DNA of 64,000 nucleotides from contig NZ_VAWA01000001.1 of the NCBI RefSeq assembly GCF_005771565.1, positions 74,638-138,637 of the forward strand, written 5' to 3'. Positions 8,648 to 17,569 of the stretch are shown piece by piece. The stretch's first letter is position 1; every line of letters begins with the position of its first letter. The stretch is from Nesterenkonia sphaerica (lineage in GTDB: Bacteria > Actinomycetota > Actinomycetes > Actinomycetales > Micrococcaceae). The position numbers and the translations under genes are program-made. The notes under the pieces are model-generated. The model was not told the origin of the DNA. It searched no databases and was given only the letters and a program-made list of their open reading frames with translations.

Positions 8648-9096
8648 TGTGCACCTCTTTCAATCGGTGTACTCAAAGGACAGGTTATTGGAACGTGAGT
8701 TTCAATGCGTGAACTCTACGGCGAAGGGGTGCTCAGGTCAACAGCCAGGCGAATCCTCCTATGGGTTCTCGGTGATCCATTACTGGCCGATGAGGCTGCG
8801 TCTGGAAAGCGCTGCAGATAGGAACGTCGCCGATAGTGCCCTGGACAGAGTCTGCATTTCGATCCATGGGTTGTTGTGCTTTCGCTAGCGATCACGAAAT
8901 GACTGTTTTCACCACACCACAACTAAGTCAGAGTCCGCAGTGGATAGTTTGGTCAGGTGATAGAGGGCTAACACGGTGGTGAGTCGTGAAGTAGCGCACG
9001 CGGGCTGCTGAGCCATGCGATTGAACAAAGGGGTTGTGTGCTGGTTACAGTCAGCGGAGGGACCCGCATAGGAGTGCTTTCTTGCTCAGCGGGTGA
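8648..9096. other. Intergenic region at island boundary, no gene recognised
   Basis: About 450 bases with stop codons in all frames I followed. They must hold the aminotransferase promoter. The junction between the AT-richer cluster and the truncated methyltransferase lies towards the right end. I saw no transposase fragment or clear terminal repeat. Confidence 0.45.
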
Positions 9097-9558
9097 ATTA
9101 GGCGTTGGCCGTCCGGCTCCAAAAGCGCCATTCACCGCGCTGAAGCGCACGCACGGGAAGATGCCCAGTCTCACCCCACGGCCGGCTCAGCACACTTCCT
9201 GGTCGGAGTTCTTCCTCAGGACCTCCCGCCGGGTCCCTTCGACCTGGTCAGCGCCTGCTTCCTGCAGTCCCCGGTGGCACTGGACCGCTTAGCCATCCTG
9301 CATGCTGCGGCCCGGCAGGTGGCAGTGGGTGGGCACCTGCTCATCCTCTCCCACGCCGCGCCGCCTCCCTGGGCCCAGCATGGCCATGAGCACCCGGACA
9401 TGCCCACGGTCGTTGGCGACCTGCAGGCCCTGGACCCTCTGACGGAGTGGGAGCTCAAGGTCGCTGAGATCCGACAGCGTCCGACCGTGGCTCCGGACGG
9501 CCAACCAGCAACCCTCGATGACACCGTGGTCTTCGCCCAGCGGCTGCGGCTCTCTTAG
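9097..9558 (+). pseudogene. 5'-truncated class I SAM-dependent methyltransferase
   Basis: The frame is open from 9097 (just after a TGA) to the TAG at 9558. It reads as the C-terminal half of a class I methyltransferase: SKSAIHRAEAHARED (helix after the first beta-alpha unit), then GPFDLVSACFLQ (motif IV-like), ARQVAVGGHLLILSHA (motif VI region), HEHPDMPT, and a tail ending VVFAQRLRLS. The N-terminal SAM-binding glycine motif is missing, and no start with a ribosome binding site exists for a full protein. Homology appears to begin near 9115, next to the AT-rich cluster, so the gene was probably cut by an insertion or deletion. Confidence 0.7.
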
Positions 9559-9751
9559 TGGAGCGAAGTCACAGCCCCAGAATCGCCATGCCCGCCGGAA
9601 TTCTGCAGAGACTCATGAGCGGGCAAGACGATGGGACAACTCCACGTTGCAGCGCGGTGCGTCCCCTCGTTTGTTGCGTGGGAGGGTCGCCCCAGCAGGT
9701 CGCGAGTGCCAGCCCCCGGCCTCACCTGACATGCCGAACACGGCTGGTCTC

Positions 9752-10498
9752 CTACTCAGGGCGCAATCGCAGGGCTTCCATGCCGCCATCTACCGAAAGG
9801 CAGACGCCGATGGTGGAGCGATTCTCCGGATCTGCCAGATACGCCACTGCCCTGGCCACCTCGTCGGCGCTGACCAGTCTGCGGTGCGGTTGGCGGGCTT
9901 CCAGGGCGGCGCGTTCAGCGTCCGGATCGGCCGCCTGGTCCAGGAGTCGCTGAATCCAGGGCGTGTCCGCCGTGCCCGGAGCCACGCAGTTGACCCGGAT
10001 TCCCTCCCTGACGTGGTCGGCGGCCATGGCTTTCGTCATAGCCATGACTGCTCCTTTCGTCGCCGAATAAAGCACTCGCTGAGGAAGGCCAGCCAGGGAG
10101 GCCACTGAGGCCGTGTTAGTGATAGAAGCCGCCGGGGACTCCCGCAACGCAGGCAGCGCCGCGCGAGACACACGGGCCATCCCCACCACATTGACCTCCC
10201 ACGCCCGGCTCCACTCCGCGTCAGAATTGGCGGTGACATCGCCCTGGGCGCCGATTCCGGCATTATTGACCACGACGTCGAGCCGGCCGAAGCGCTTCAG
10301 AGCCCCGTCAACTGCGGCCTCCACCGAGGCAGTATCGGCTAAGTCACACTCCTCCCAATGGTGAGCCGACTGGGTGGGGGCCACGTCCAATACAGAGACG
10401 TCGGCCCCCTCCTGTGCGAGTTGATCGGCCACAGCGGCACCGATGCCGGAGGCGCCACCGGTCACCAGCGCGGCCATCCCTTGGAATCGTCCTGTCAC
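9752..10498 (-). CDS. SDR family oxidoreductase, probable 2-keto-3-deoxy-L-fuconate dehydrogenase
   Basis: A 248-residue short-chain dehydrogenase. The cofactor motif TGGASGIG is at 13-20, NNAG at 78-81, and the catalytic Ser131, Tyr144 and Lys148 (YSATK) have the standard spacing. The GTG start at 10498 is chosen because the upstream gene stops two bases before it; a longer frame would overlap that gene by 50 bases. It is the last gene of the aldonate operon. Beside L-fuconate dehydratase and a 2,4-diketo-3-deoxyaldonate hydrolase, the expected reaction is NAD-dependent oxidation of 2-keto-3-deoxy-L-fuconate at C4. This step is inferred from context and from the known non-phosphorylative L-fucose route. 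Confidence 0.85.
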   Translation of the reverse strand: MTGRFQGMAALVTGGASGIGAAVADQLAQEGADVSVLDVAPTQSAHHWEECDLADTASVEAAVDGALKRFGRLDVVVNNAGIGAQGDVTANSDAEWSRAWEVNVVGMARVSRAALPALRESPAASITNTASVASLAGLPQRVLYSATKGAVMAMTKAMAADHVREGIRVNCVAPGTADTPWIQRLLDQAADPDAERAALEARQPHRRLVSADEVARAVAYLADPENRSTIGVCLSVDGGMEALRLRPE

Positions 10499-10499
10499 G

Positions 10500-11351
10500 T
10501 CATTTCCCCCAAGCGTGATAGGTCTGGCGCTGACGGCCGAGTCCATCAATCTCCAGCTCCACCACGTCGCCGGGCGTCAAGTAGGCGAACCGGCCTGAGA
10601 GTGCCACCCCTTCGGGAGTGCCGGTGGAGATGATGTCGCCAGGTTCAAGCTGCATGTATTGGGAGAGGTCATAGACGATCTCTGCACAGTTGAAGATCAT
10701 GTCCGAGGTCCGTGAATCCTGGCGGGGCTCGCCGTTGACCCAGGACCGGAGGTTCAAGTCCGAGGTGTCAAGATCCTCAGCTGTGACGATCCATGGACCC
10801 AGGGGCATATAACCTGGGCTGCACTTGCCTTTGCTCCACTGCCCTCCGGAGGCCTCGAGCTGAAAGTCGCGCTCCGAGAGGTCGTTTGCCAATACATAAC
10901 CCCCGATGTGCTCAGCGGCCTCCTCGGCTGACGCGCAGTAGGCTGCGCGACTGCCGATGACGATGCCCAACTCCACTTCCCAGTCGGTCTTTTCTGAACC
11001 CCGTGCGATCGTGACCTCGTCATGTGGGCCTGCGATGGTGTTGGGGGTCTTCAGGAAGACGATCGGCTGCTTGGGTGGTTCGGCCCCGGATTCGGCAGCG
11101 TGGGCAGCATAGTTCTGTCCTATGCAGATCACGGCCGAGGCCGACGCGACAGGCGAGCCGTACCTGACTGTCTCTGCGAGCTCGACGGGCGTCAGCTTGC
11201 CCTCATCAGCGAGTTCCTTCAGCTTCCGGGGTCCATTCGCTGTCCAGAATTCCGGAGTGAAGTCCCCCACGGCGGAGGCGTCGTACAGGGTGCCGTCGAT
11301 CTCGACGAGAGGAATCTCAAAACCAGCTTCACCGCGGCGGGTCAGCTTCAT
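10500..11351 (-). CDS. Fumarylacetoacetate hydrolase family, probable 2,4-diketo-3-deoxy-L-fuconate hydrolase
   Basis: A 283-residue enzyme of the FAH fold. It has CIGQNYAAHAAE (about 105-116), the metal-ligand stretch TDWEVELGIVIG (about 146-157), ANDLSERDFQ with its Asp ligand, the substrate-binding QWSKGKCSPGYMPLGPW, and STGTPEGVA near the end. This pattern matches ureidoglycolate lyase/diketo-deoxyfuconate hydrolase relatives. In the L-fucose pathway it splits 2,4-diketo-3-deoxy-L-fuconate to pyruvate and L-lactate. The SDR start follows its stop almost immediately. An 80-base gap separates it from the dehydratase upstream. Confidence 0.88.
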   Translation of the reverse strand: MKLTRRGEAGFEIPLVEIDGTLYDASAVGDFTPEFWTANGPRKLKELADEGKLTPVELAETVRYGSPVASASAVICIGQNYAAHAAESGAEPPKQPIVFLKTPNTIAGPHDEVTIARGSEKTDWEVELGIVIGSRAAYCASAEEAAEHIGGYVLANDLSERDFQLEASGGQWSKGKCSPGYMPLGPWIVTAEDLDTSDLNLRSWVNGEPRQDSRTSDMIFNCAEIVYDLSQYMQLEPGDIISTGTPEGVALSGRFAYLTPGDVVELEIDGLGRQRQTYHAWGK

Positions 11352-11431
11352 ATCTGCTCCTTAATTGTTTGTGGTGCCGGTGTCTCAGGTCGCCCCGGCG
11401 GTGCTGGTCTGCTCAGGCCGGGGCGCAACTG

Positions 11432-12754
11432 TCAGTTGCGGGTCACCGCTGCTCGACCAGCCACTTCCTGCCAGCCCTGACCGTCGGGGAATGTCCACCG
11501 GGCACGTGACTCAGTGTGCATCTCTGCACCGTTGCCGGGGGCCTTGGGCGCCTGGTACCGGGCGTTCTTGATGACCACCGGCTCAGCGAAGTGCTCGTGG
11601 AGGTGATCGACGTACTCGATGTATCGATTGTGAAGACTTCCGGACACAGCGGCATAGTCGAAGAACGAGAAGTGTTGCACCAGTTCGCACAGTCCCACCC
11701 CGCCGGCGTGCGGGCACACGGGGACGCCGAACTTCTTGGCCAGGAGGAGGTTGGCGAGGTTCTCATTGACTCCGGCGACGCGGGTCGAATCGATCTGCAG
11801 CACGTCGATGGCCTGGGCCTGCAGCAGCTGCTTGAAGATGATTCTGTTGTGGACCGCCTCGCCGGTGGCCACCTTCATCGGTGCGACTGCCTTGCGGATC
11901 GTGGCGTGACCGAGCACGTCGTCAGTGCTGGTCGCTTCTTCGATCCACCAGGGGTTGAACTCAGAAAGTTGCTGCAGCCAGTCAATGGCCTCAGGCACGT
12001 CCCACCGCTGATTGGCGTCGATTGCGACCTTGATATCCTCGCCGACTGCCTCTCGTACAATTCTCAGCCGTCGACGGTCGCTCTCGAGATCCCCACCCAC
12101 TTTGAGCTTGATGAGGTCGAAACCGTTGCCGACCGCCTCCTTGCTGAGTCGGACAACCTTTTCGTCGCTGTACCCCAACCAGCCGGGCGAGGTGGTGTAA
12201 GCAGGGTATCCCTCTTCTTCCAGAGCACGGATGCGCTCTTCTTTGCCCGCTTGTCCCTCCTGCAGAATGGCCAGGGCTTCCTCGGGAGTCAACGCATCGG
12301 AGATGTGCGTGAAGTCGATGGCTTCCACGAGCTTCTCCGGGGACAGTTCAGCGAGGTATCTCCACAGTGGCTTCTCCGCGCGGCGGGCGGCGATGTCCCA
12401 TAGTGCGTTGACGACCGCACCGGCCGCCATGTGACTCACGCCCTTCTCGGGTCCCAGCCAGCGCATCTGAGAGTCGTGGACCAGCAGCTTCGACGCCGCG
12501 CCCATATTCGACAGCAGCTCGTCCAAGTCCCGACCAGCCAGGAGTTCGCCGTAGGACTCGATGGCCCGGACGATCACCTCGTTGCCTCGTCCGCAGGAGA
12601 AGACCAGTCCGTGACCGGCTTCCCCGTTATCCGCCTCCACCACCACATAGGCGGCAGAGTAGTCCGGATCTACGTTGACTGCGTCGGAGCCATCGAGCTC
12701 CAGCGAAGTGGGAAACCGGACGTCTTGGACCTTGATGTCACTGATAGTGGGCAT
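11432..12754 (-). CDS. L-fuconate dehydratase (enolase superfamily)
   Basis: A 440-residue protein of the mandelate racemase subgroup. The catalytic set is intact: KLK with Lys216 and Lys218, metal ligands Asp246, Glu272 and Glu299, and His349 in CPHAGG. Spacing and numbers are offset by two from the well-studied L-fuconate dehydratase of Xanthomonas (Lys220, Asp248, Glu274, Glu301, His351). The N-terminal capping domain covers about 1-140. The reaction is L-fuconate to 2-keto-3-deoxy-L-fuconate plus water. Family members also accept D-arabinonate and similar aldonates, which matters here because the operon also has pentonate-type downstream enzymes. Confidence 0.93.
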   Translation of the reverse strand: MPTISDIKVQDVRFPTSLELDGSDAVNVDPDYSAAYVVVEADNGEAGHGLVFSCGRGNEVIVRAIESYGELLAGRDLDELLSNMGAASKLLVHDSQMRWLGPEKGVSHMAAGAVVNALWDIAARRAEKPLWRYLAELSPEKLVEAIDFTHISDALTPEEALAILQEGQAGKEERIRALEEEGYPAYTTSPGWLGYSDEKVVRLSKEAVGNGFDLIKLKVGGDLESDRRRLRIVREAVGEDIKVAIDANQRWDVPEAIDWLQQLSEFNPWWIEEATSTDDVLGHATIRKAVAPMKVATGEAVHNRIIFKQLLQAQAIDVLQIDSTRVAGVNENLANLLLAKKFGVPVCPHAGGVGLCELVQHFSFFDYAAVSGSLHNRYIEYVDHLHEHFAEPVVIKNARYQAPKAPGNGAEMHTESRARWTFPDGQGWQEVAGRAAVTRN

Positions 12755-12797
12755 AGTGCGTTCCTTTCAAATGATTTTTCGAGCCATGTGTCTCGGG

Positions 12798-14072
12798 CTA
12801 GCTGACGATGCCAGGCAGCCACGTACTGAAGAAGGGGAAGAAGGTGATGAGAACCAGCACCAGCAGCAGGATTCCGTAGAAGGGGGCCACTCCGCGGATC
12901 ACTTTGGTCACCGAGTAGTTGGTCACCGATGAGAGGACGAATAGCACCAGACCCACTGGTGGAGTGAGCAGGCCCAACATGAGGTTGAAGATCACGATCA
13001 CCGCCACGTGCAGTGGTTCCAGACCAAACATGGTGGCAACAGGAGACAGGACCGGCACCAGGATCAGGATTGCCGCTGTGGGCTCCAGAACCGCACCCAC
13101 GATCAGCAGCACGATGTTGAGCAGGATCAGGAATACGATCGGGTTGGTGGTCACCTCGAAGGCCAGATCGGCGACCACCTGGGGAGCCCGTTCCCGTGAC
13201 AGCACCCAGCCGAAGAGCGCGGCGGCACAGACGATGAGCAGCACGGAGCCGCCCGTCTCGACCGAATTGGTCAGTGCACGTTTGAGCTGGTGCCACTTCA
13301 GCGAGCGGTAGCACAGGGCCAGCACCAGCATGTACAGCACGGCGACACCTGCGGCCTCCGTCGGAGTGAAGATGCCGCCCAGGATGCCGCCTAGGACAAT
13401 CACCGCCGTTCCGAAGCTGGGCAGCGCGGTGAGCACCGGCATCCAGCGCTGCTTGCCGCTGACCCGTTCGAGCCGGAGCTCATCCCTCTTCCGCAGCTTG
13501 AAGAACACCACGATCCCGAGTGCGAACATCAGCAGCAGCGCCGGGATGATGCCTGCGACGAAGAGGGCGCCCACTGAAATGCCAGCGGTCACGGCGTAGA
13601 TGATGGCGGGGATAGACGGCGGCAGAATAGGGGCGATCAGGGAGGACGACGCCGTGAGGCCCAAGGTGAAGCCCTCGGGATATCCACGCTTGACCATTGC
13701 AGGCACCTGCACCCGGCCCATGGCGGCCGCATCCGATATCGCTGCCCCGGACATCCAGGCGAAACCGAAGCTCGTCGCCACGTTGACGTAACCCAGGCTG
13801 CCGCGCAGTCGTCCGAATATCGCCGTAGCAGCGTCAAAGAGCCTGTCTGATATTCCAGACACGTTGGCGATGTTTCCCATCAGAATGAACAGCGGTACCG
13901 CCAGTAGAGGAAACGTGTTCACTCCGGACATGGTCTGCTGCGCCGCGGTGCCGAAGCCCACGGTGGCGTCAAGGAAGATGTACACCAGTGAAGGGACCAG
14001 CAGCGCGATGGCTGCTGGCACGCGCAGCACCAGCAGCACCAGCAGTGCTATGACCATCATGAAGAGTTCCAT
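12798..14072 (-). CDS. dctM: TRAP transporter large permease DctM
   Basis: A 424-residue membrane protein with about 11-13 hydrophobic helices, the standard size for DctM. Characteristic segments are VPLFILMGN (about 58-66), MSGAAISDAAAMG (about 107-119) and LLTPPVGLVLFV near the C terminus. It forms the sodium-driven translocation domain with DctQ. TRAP systems typically take up carboxylates and sugar acids, which suits a pathway that starts at an aldonic acid. It begins one base after the dctQ stop. Confidence 0.94.
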   Translation of the reverse strand: MELFMMVIALLVLLVLRVPAAIALLVPSLVYIFLDATVGFGTAAQQTMSGVNTFPLLAVPLFILMGNIANVSGISDRLFDAATAIFGRLRGSLGYVNVATSFGFAWMSGAAISDAAAMGRVQVPAMVKRGYPEGFTLGLTASSSLIAPILPPSIPAIIYAVTAGISVGALFVAGIIPALLLMFALGIVVFFKLRKRDELRLERVSGKQRWMPVLTALPSFGTAVIVLGGILGGIFTPTEAAGVAVLYMLVLALCYRSLKWHQLKRALTNSVETGGSVLLIVCAAALFGWVLSRERAPQVVADLAFEVTTNPIVFLILLNIVLLIVGAVLEPTAAILILVPVLSPVATMFGLEPLHVAVIVIFNLMLGLLTPPVGLVLFVLSSVTNYSVTKVIRGVAPFYGILLLVLVLITFFPFFSTWLPGIVS

Positions 14073-14073
14073 G

Positions 14074-14622
14074 TCACAGACCTGCCGTTTCGATTTCTTT
14101 TCCGCCGATGAACTGCTCGGGGTAACGCAGCGCCAGCACTAGGTTCAATGCGGCGTGAAGTGCGATCAGCGCGAAGCCGATCGGCAGTGCTGAGTAGACG
14201 TACCGAAAGGGAAGACCGGTGCCCGGGGAGGAGATGTTCCAGGTGCTTTGCACCATCAGGTACCCGCCCACCACCATCGCAATACTGACTGCGATGACGA
14301 CGGCGTAGGCGAAGACTTCGATCGCGGCAACGAACTTGCCAGTCTTGCCTCCGCCATAGAGCTGCACGATGATGTGCTTGCGCCGTGCGGCTACGAAGGA
14401 CGCGGCGGTAAACGTGAACCAGATGAAGGTAAACCGCGCCAGTTCCTCAGTACCGCTGATCGGTGCGCTGAAACCGTGTCTTGCCGCTACCTGAACAATG
14501 ATGAGAAGAAACAGCCCGACCAGCAGCAGCATCGCCAGCCCATGTTCGACTCTCACCAGGCCTCGGTACACAGCAGACCGTGATTCCAGGAAATCCTCAT
14601 CCCCGGGCGCCCGGACTGACAT
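14074..14622 (-). CDS. dctQ: TRAP transporter small permease DctQ
   Basis: A 182-residue protein with four predicted membrane helices (near residues 30-50, 60-80, 105-130 and 145-165 of the called start). The FTFIWFTFTAASFVAARRKHI segment is typical of the family. The start is the ATG at 14622, which shares a base with the TGA of dctP (TGATG). A longer frame would run 36 bases into dctP and lacks support. It pairs with DctM. Confidence 0.9.
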   Translation of the reverse strand: MSVRAPGDEDFLESRSAVYRGLVRVEHGLAMLLLVGLFLLIIVQVAARHGFSAPISGTEELARFTFIWFTFTAASFVAARRKHIIVQLYGGGKTGKFVAAIEVFAYAVVIAVSIAMVVGGYLMVQSTWNISSPGTGLPFRYVYSALPIGFALIALHAALNLVLALRYPEQFIGGKEIETAGL

Positions 14623-15632
14623 CAGTCTTCCTGGATTTCCAGGTAGATGTCGCCCCATTCGAACTCGTCTGGGATGCGCTCTGCTGCACGTTCGCGGAAG
14701 TGATCGACGTCGACATCATCGTTGATCTCAATCTCTCCGCTGTCGGCCCACTCTTCGAGGTAGGACTCCTCCTCTTCCTCAATGCAGGTACGGACCTCAT
14801 CGGCAGCGTCAGCCGTGGCCTCACGCAGCGCCTCCTGCTGGTCCTCGGGCAGCCCGGAGAGGGCATCCTGATTCCCGACGACCATAACTCCCTGGATCAC
14901 ATGACCGGTGAGATTGATGTAGTCCTGAACCTCTTGGAAACTGTTGCTGGCGATAGTGGGAACGGGGTTTTCCTGACCATCGATGGTGCCCTGCTGCAGC
15001 CCGAGGTAAACCTCGCCCAGGGCCATGGAGGTCGGGGAGCCGCCGAGCACCTCGGCCAGGGTCTGGTACAGCGGCGCCTCCGGAACGCGGAGAGTCTTAC
15101 CGGACAGGTCCTCAGAGGTGGTGACTTCCACATCTGAGGTCAGATGCCGAGTGCCGTAGTACCAGGAGGAGAGCACGTCGAGGCCGGAGGATTCCCGCAG
15201 GTCGTTCCAGATATCTTCGGCGATATCCCCATTGACGGTTTCCTCAAAGTGGTCCACATCGGTGAAGAGGTAGGTGGCGTCGAAGAGTTCGGCGTTCTGC
15301 TCCCACACGCCCAGGAAGGAAGGGCCCGCCACGGCGAGATCCAGAGCTCCGGATTGAACCTGCTCAAGGAGCTCCTCCTCGTTGCCGAGTTGCCCGGCAG
15401 CATAGGAGCTGATCTGCAGGCCCGAGTCCTCGAGGGCATCGTTGATGGCAGGGACCCCGCAGGTCTCCACCGGGTGTTCAGGATCGTAGACGTGGGCGAA
15501 GCGCAACTCGGTCTCTTCGGCTGCCTCGGTGTCACCGGTGTCCACCTCGGCATCATCGCCGACGCATGAGGTCAGGCCCAGTGCAATGACGGCACTGGCA
15601 GCCAGAAAGGGTGCGGATCCGGAATATCTCAT
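14622..15632 (-). CDS. dctP: TRAP transporter substrate-binding lipoprotein DctP
   Basis: A 336-residue extracytoplasmic binding protein. The signal peptide ends in a lipobox LTSC (Cys23), followed by an acidic linker. The mature protein shows the DctP pattern: LRFAHVYDPEHP, GKTLRVPEAP (about 170-180, including the conserved Arg that pairs with the ligand carboxylate) and GTIDGQENPVPTI (about 210-222). AAGGAG lies seven bases before the ATG. A conserved carboxylate-binding Arg supports an acid-sugar ligand. Confidence 0.93.
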   Translation of the reverse strand: MRYSGSAPFLAASAVIALGLTSCVGDDAEVDTGDTEAAEETELRFAHVYDPEHPVETCGVPAINDALEDSGLQISSYAAGQLGNEEELLEQVQSGALDLAVAGPSFLGVWEQNAELFDATYLFTDVDHFEETVNGDIAEDIWNDLRESSGLDVLSSWYYGTRHLTSDVEVTTSEDLSGKTLRVPEAPLYQTLAEVLGGSPTSMALGEVYLGLQQGTIDGQENPVPTIASNSFQEVQDYINLTGHVIQGVMVVGNQDALSGLPEDQQEALREATADAADEVRTCIEEEEESYLEEWADSGEIEINDDVDVDHFRERAAERIPDEFEWGDIYLEIQED

Positions 15633-15698
15633 GATGTTCTCCTTAAAATAGTTAGTGCGTTGTTGAGTGTGTCTGGCTGGGGCTCCGCCGCGTGCCGT

Positions 15699-16754
15699 TC
15701 AGTCCAGCTCCGGCGCCGCGACGTTCCACCGTTCTGCTGAGTTGCGCAGAAGCTCGACAGTGCTGAGGCTGAGCTCGATCTCCTGACTGTGGCGTACCCG
15801 GTTGATCGCTTCAATATCGCCGGGGGCGCGGACCTGCTCCCCGGAGCCACGAACCCGATCACGAAGTTGGGTCACGCGATTCCGCGTGTGCACGGCGCCA
15901 CCGAAGAATTCAGGATTGATGGCCCACAGGGTGTGACCCACATTCATCTTCGAACGCGGATCCACCCAGATATCGACGGTTTCGTGGGCATAGGACGCCT
16001 GGCTCAGCGCAGCTGAGAGTCCTTCCAGAGCGATAGCGAGTCCAGACCCCTTATGGCCGCCGAAGGCAGTCAAGGCCCCGTCGAGTGCCTCCTGCGGATC
16101 GGTGGTCGCCACACCCTGGGCGTTGACTGCCCACCCTTCCGGCAGCGCTTGATGCGTGTTCCGTGCCGAGACAACTTTGCCGTAAGCCCCGGTGCTGGTG
16201 GCCATATCCATGGTCATACTGGGACCTTCGGCAGTGGGCATGCCGATCGACAACGGGTTGGTGCCCAGTACCTTCCCTGCTCCGCCGAAGGGAGCGACGG
16301 CGGGTCCGGTGGTGGAGGTAGCTACTGCGATGAACCCGTGGTCAGTGAGCTTCTCCACCCAGAAGGCGCCGGCGCCAAAGTGAACACTGTTTTGGACTGC
16401 GACAACGCTGGATGCGCTGCGAGAAAGCTCATCGATGCTGAATTGCACTGCCTCCTCCATGGCGACCTGCCCGAAGGCGCCGTCGGCATCGAGCAAGCCT
16501 CCTCCCGGCGCGGTGCGTATCCACTTCATGGTGGCTGCGGTATTGATGCCGCCTTCTACTGCGGCCTCAGCGTAGAGCGGCAGGCGCAGCAGGCCGTGTG
16601 AAGCGATACCACTCCGGTCGGCGAAGATAAGGTTCTCAGCCGTAATGCGAGCGTCGTGCTCCCGGGCGCCGACCGCCACGAGGAGCCTGCGTGCAAAATT
16701 CTCGGCCTCTGCCACCGAAAGCCGCTGAGTTTGCGGCGCTGTCGTCTGCTTCAT
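15699..16754 (-). CDS. Ldh2 family (malate/L-lactate/ureidoglycolate) dehydrogenase
   Basis: A 351-residue NAD(P)-dependent oxidoreductase of the malate/L-lactate dehydrogenase-2 family, unrelated to Rossmann lactate dehydrogenases. Family signatures are SGIASHGLLRLPLYAEA (about 49-65), NSVHFGAGAFWVEKL (about 126-140), GTNPLSIGMPT and AFGGHKGSGLA (about 250-260). It sits between the GntR gene (four-base overlap) and dctP. One idea is oxidation of the L-lactate made by the diketo-deoxyfuconate hydrolase; another is reduction or oxidation of a related keto acid. The family is clear; substrate uncertain. Confidence 0.88.
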   Translation of the reverse strand: MKQTTAPQTQRLSVAEAENFARRLLVAVGAREHDARITAENLIFADRSGIASHGLLRLPLYAEAAVEGGINTAATMKWIRTAPGGGLLDADGAFGQVAMEEAVQFSIDELSRSASSVVAVQNSVHFGAGAFWVEKLTDHGFIAVATSTTGPAVAPFGGAGKVLGTNPLSIGMPTAEGPSMTMDMATSTGAYGKVVSARNTHQALPEGWAVNAQGVATTDPQEALDGALTAFGGHKGSGLAIALEGLSAALSQASYAHETVDIWVDPRSKMNVGHTLWAINPEFFGGAVHTRNRVTQLRDRVRGSGEQVRAPGDIEAINRVRHSQEIELSLSTVELLRNSAERWNVAAPELD

Positions 16755-17569
16755 GAAGTCTCCTTGTGTGAACTGACCGCACCCGTTGCCGAAGGCGGTG
16801 GGCCCAGAACCTGCGAACGCACAGTCCCGAGGCTGGATAGGGTGTCGTCGTGCCGTAGTCCCAGGGAGAACCGGTCCATAGCGGCGAAAAGGTGCGCCCG
16901 CATGGCTTCCTCAGCGGCCTGCGGGTCCGCTCGGCTGATCGCTTCGGCGATCGCCTTGTGCTCTTCGATGGTGTGAGTGCCGTCCAAATCGGCCGGGTAG
17001 AGCCGGAAGAGGTGAAGGTGAGCGTGCAGCTGTCGAAAAGCGTCGTGGAGAAAGGTGTTGCCCACGGCATGAAAGATCATGTCGTGGAAGGCGACGTCAT
17101 GGGATGCCAGAGCGTATCCCTGGTGTTTGAGCTCTCCTAGCTCGACGAAACGCTCAATCTCTGCGAGCATCTCCCGGCCGGGATTCGTTGCCCGGTCCGT
17201 CGCCGCGGATCGGGCCGACCAGGGCTCCATGAGCAACCGCACTTCGATGAGATCGCGAAGTTCCCGTTCACCCAGCAGGGGTGTGGTCCACAGTCCTCGA
17301 GGCTTCTTTCCCACCACGAGCTTGTCGCCCTCAAGGCGTTGCAGCGCCTCCCGTACCGGGGTTTGAGAGACACCGAGTTCGCGAGCCAGCTTGTCGATGT
17401 TGAGCTTGGTATCTGGTGGGATCGCTTTGGAAAGGATCATGGCCTTGATGCGGTCGTACGGCGGCAGGTCGGCGCCCGAAGCTTTTGGCGCCTCAGCTTC
17501 AGCCCACGGACGCTCCACCACAGGAATCTGATGGCCATCGGTCGACTGTGTCTGGGACGCGAGTTTCAT
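16751..17569 (-). CDS. GntR family (FCD subgroup) transcriptional regulator
   Basis: A 272-residue regulator. The winged helix-turn-helix spans roughly residues 33-95 (KLARELGVSQTPVREALQRL is the recognition region). The C-terminal all-helical FCD domain holds likely metal or effector ligands in the SHDVAFHDMIFH segment plus two later histidines in THTIEEH and AHLF. An N-terminal tail of about 30 residues is extra. FCD regulators usually sense sugar acids or carboxylates. It overlaps both neighbours by four bases, so it is made with the enzymes it probably controls. The paired CTATAG repeats ahead of the first operon gene are a candidate binding site. Confidence 0.93.
   Translation of the reverse strand: MKLASQTQSTDGHQIPVVERPWAEAEAPKASGADLPPYDRIKAMILSKAIPPDTKLNIDKLARELGVSQTPVREALQRLEGDKLVVGKKPRGLWTTPLLGERELRDLIEVRLLMEPWSARSAATDRATNPGREMLAEIERFVELGELKHQGYALASHDVAFHDMIFHAVGNTFLHDAFRQLHAHLHLFRLYPADLDGTHTIEEHKAIAEAISRADPQAAEEAMRAHLFAAMDRFSLGLRHDDTLSSLGTVRSQVLGPPPSATGAVSSHKETS

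Noticed and set aside
8716-8922. Possible insertion-sequence fragment near the island edge
   Set aside because: The minus-strand frame here has no transposase motif, and no terminal inverted repeats or target duplications were found.
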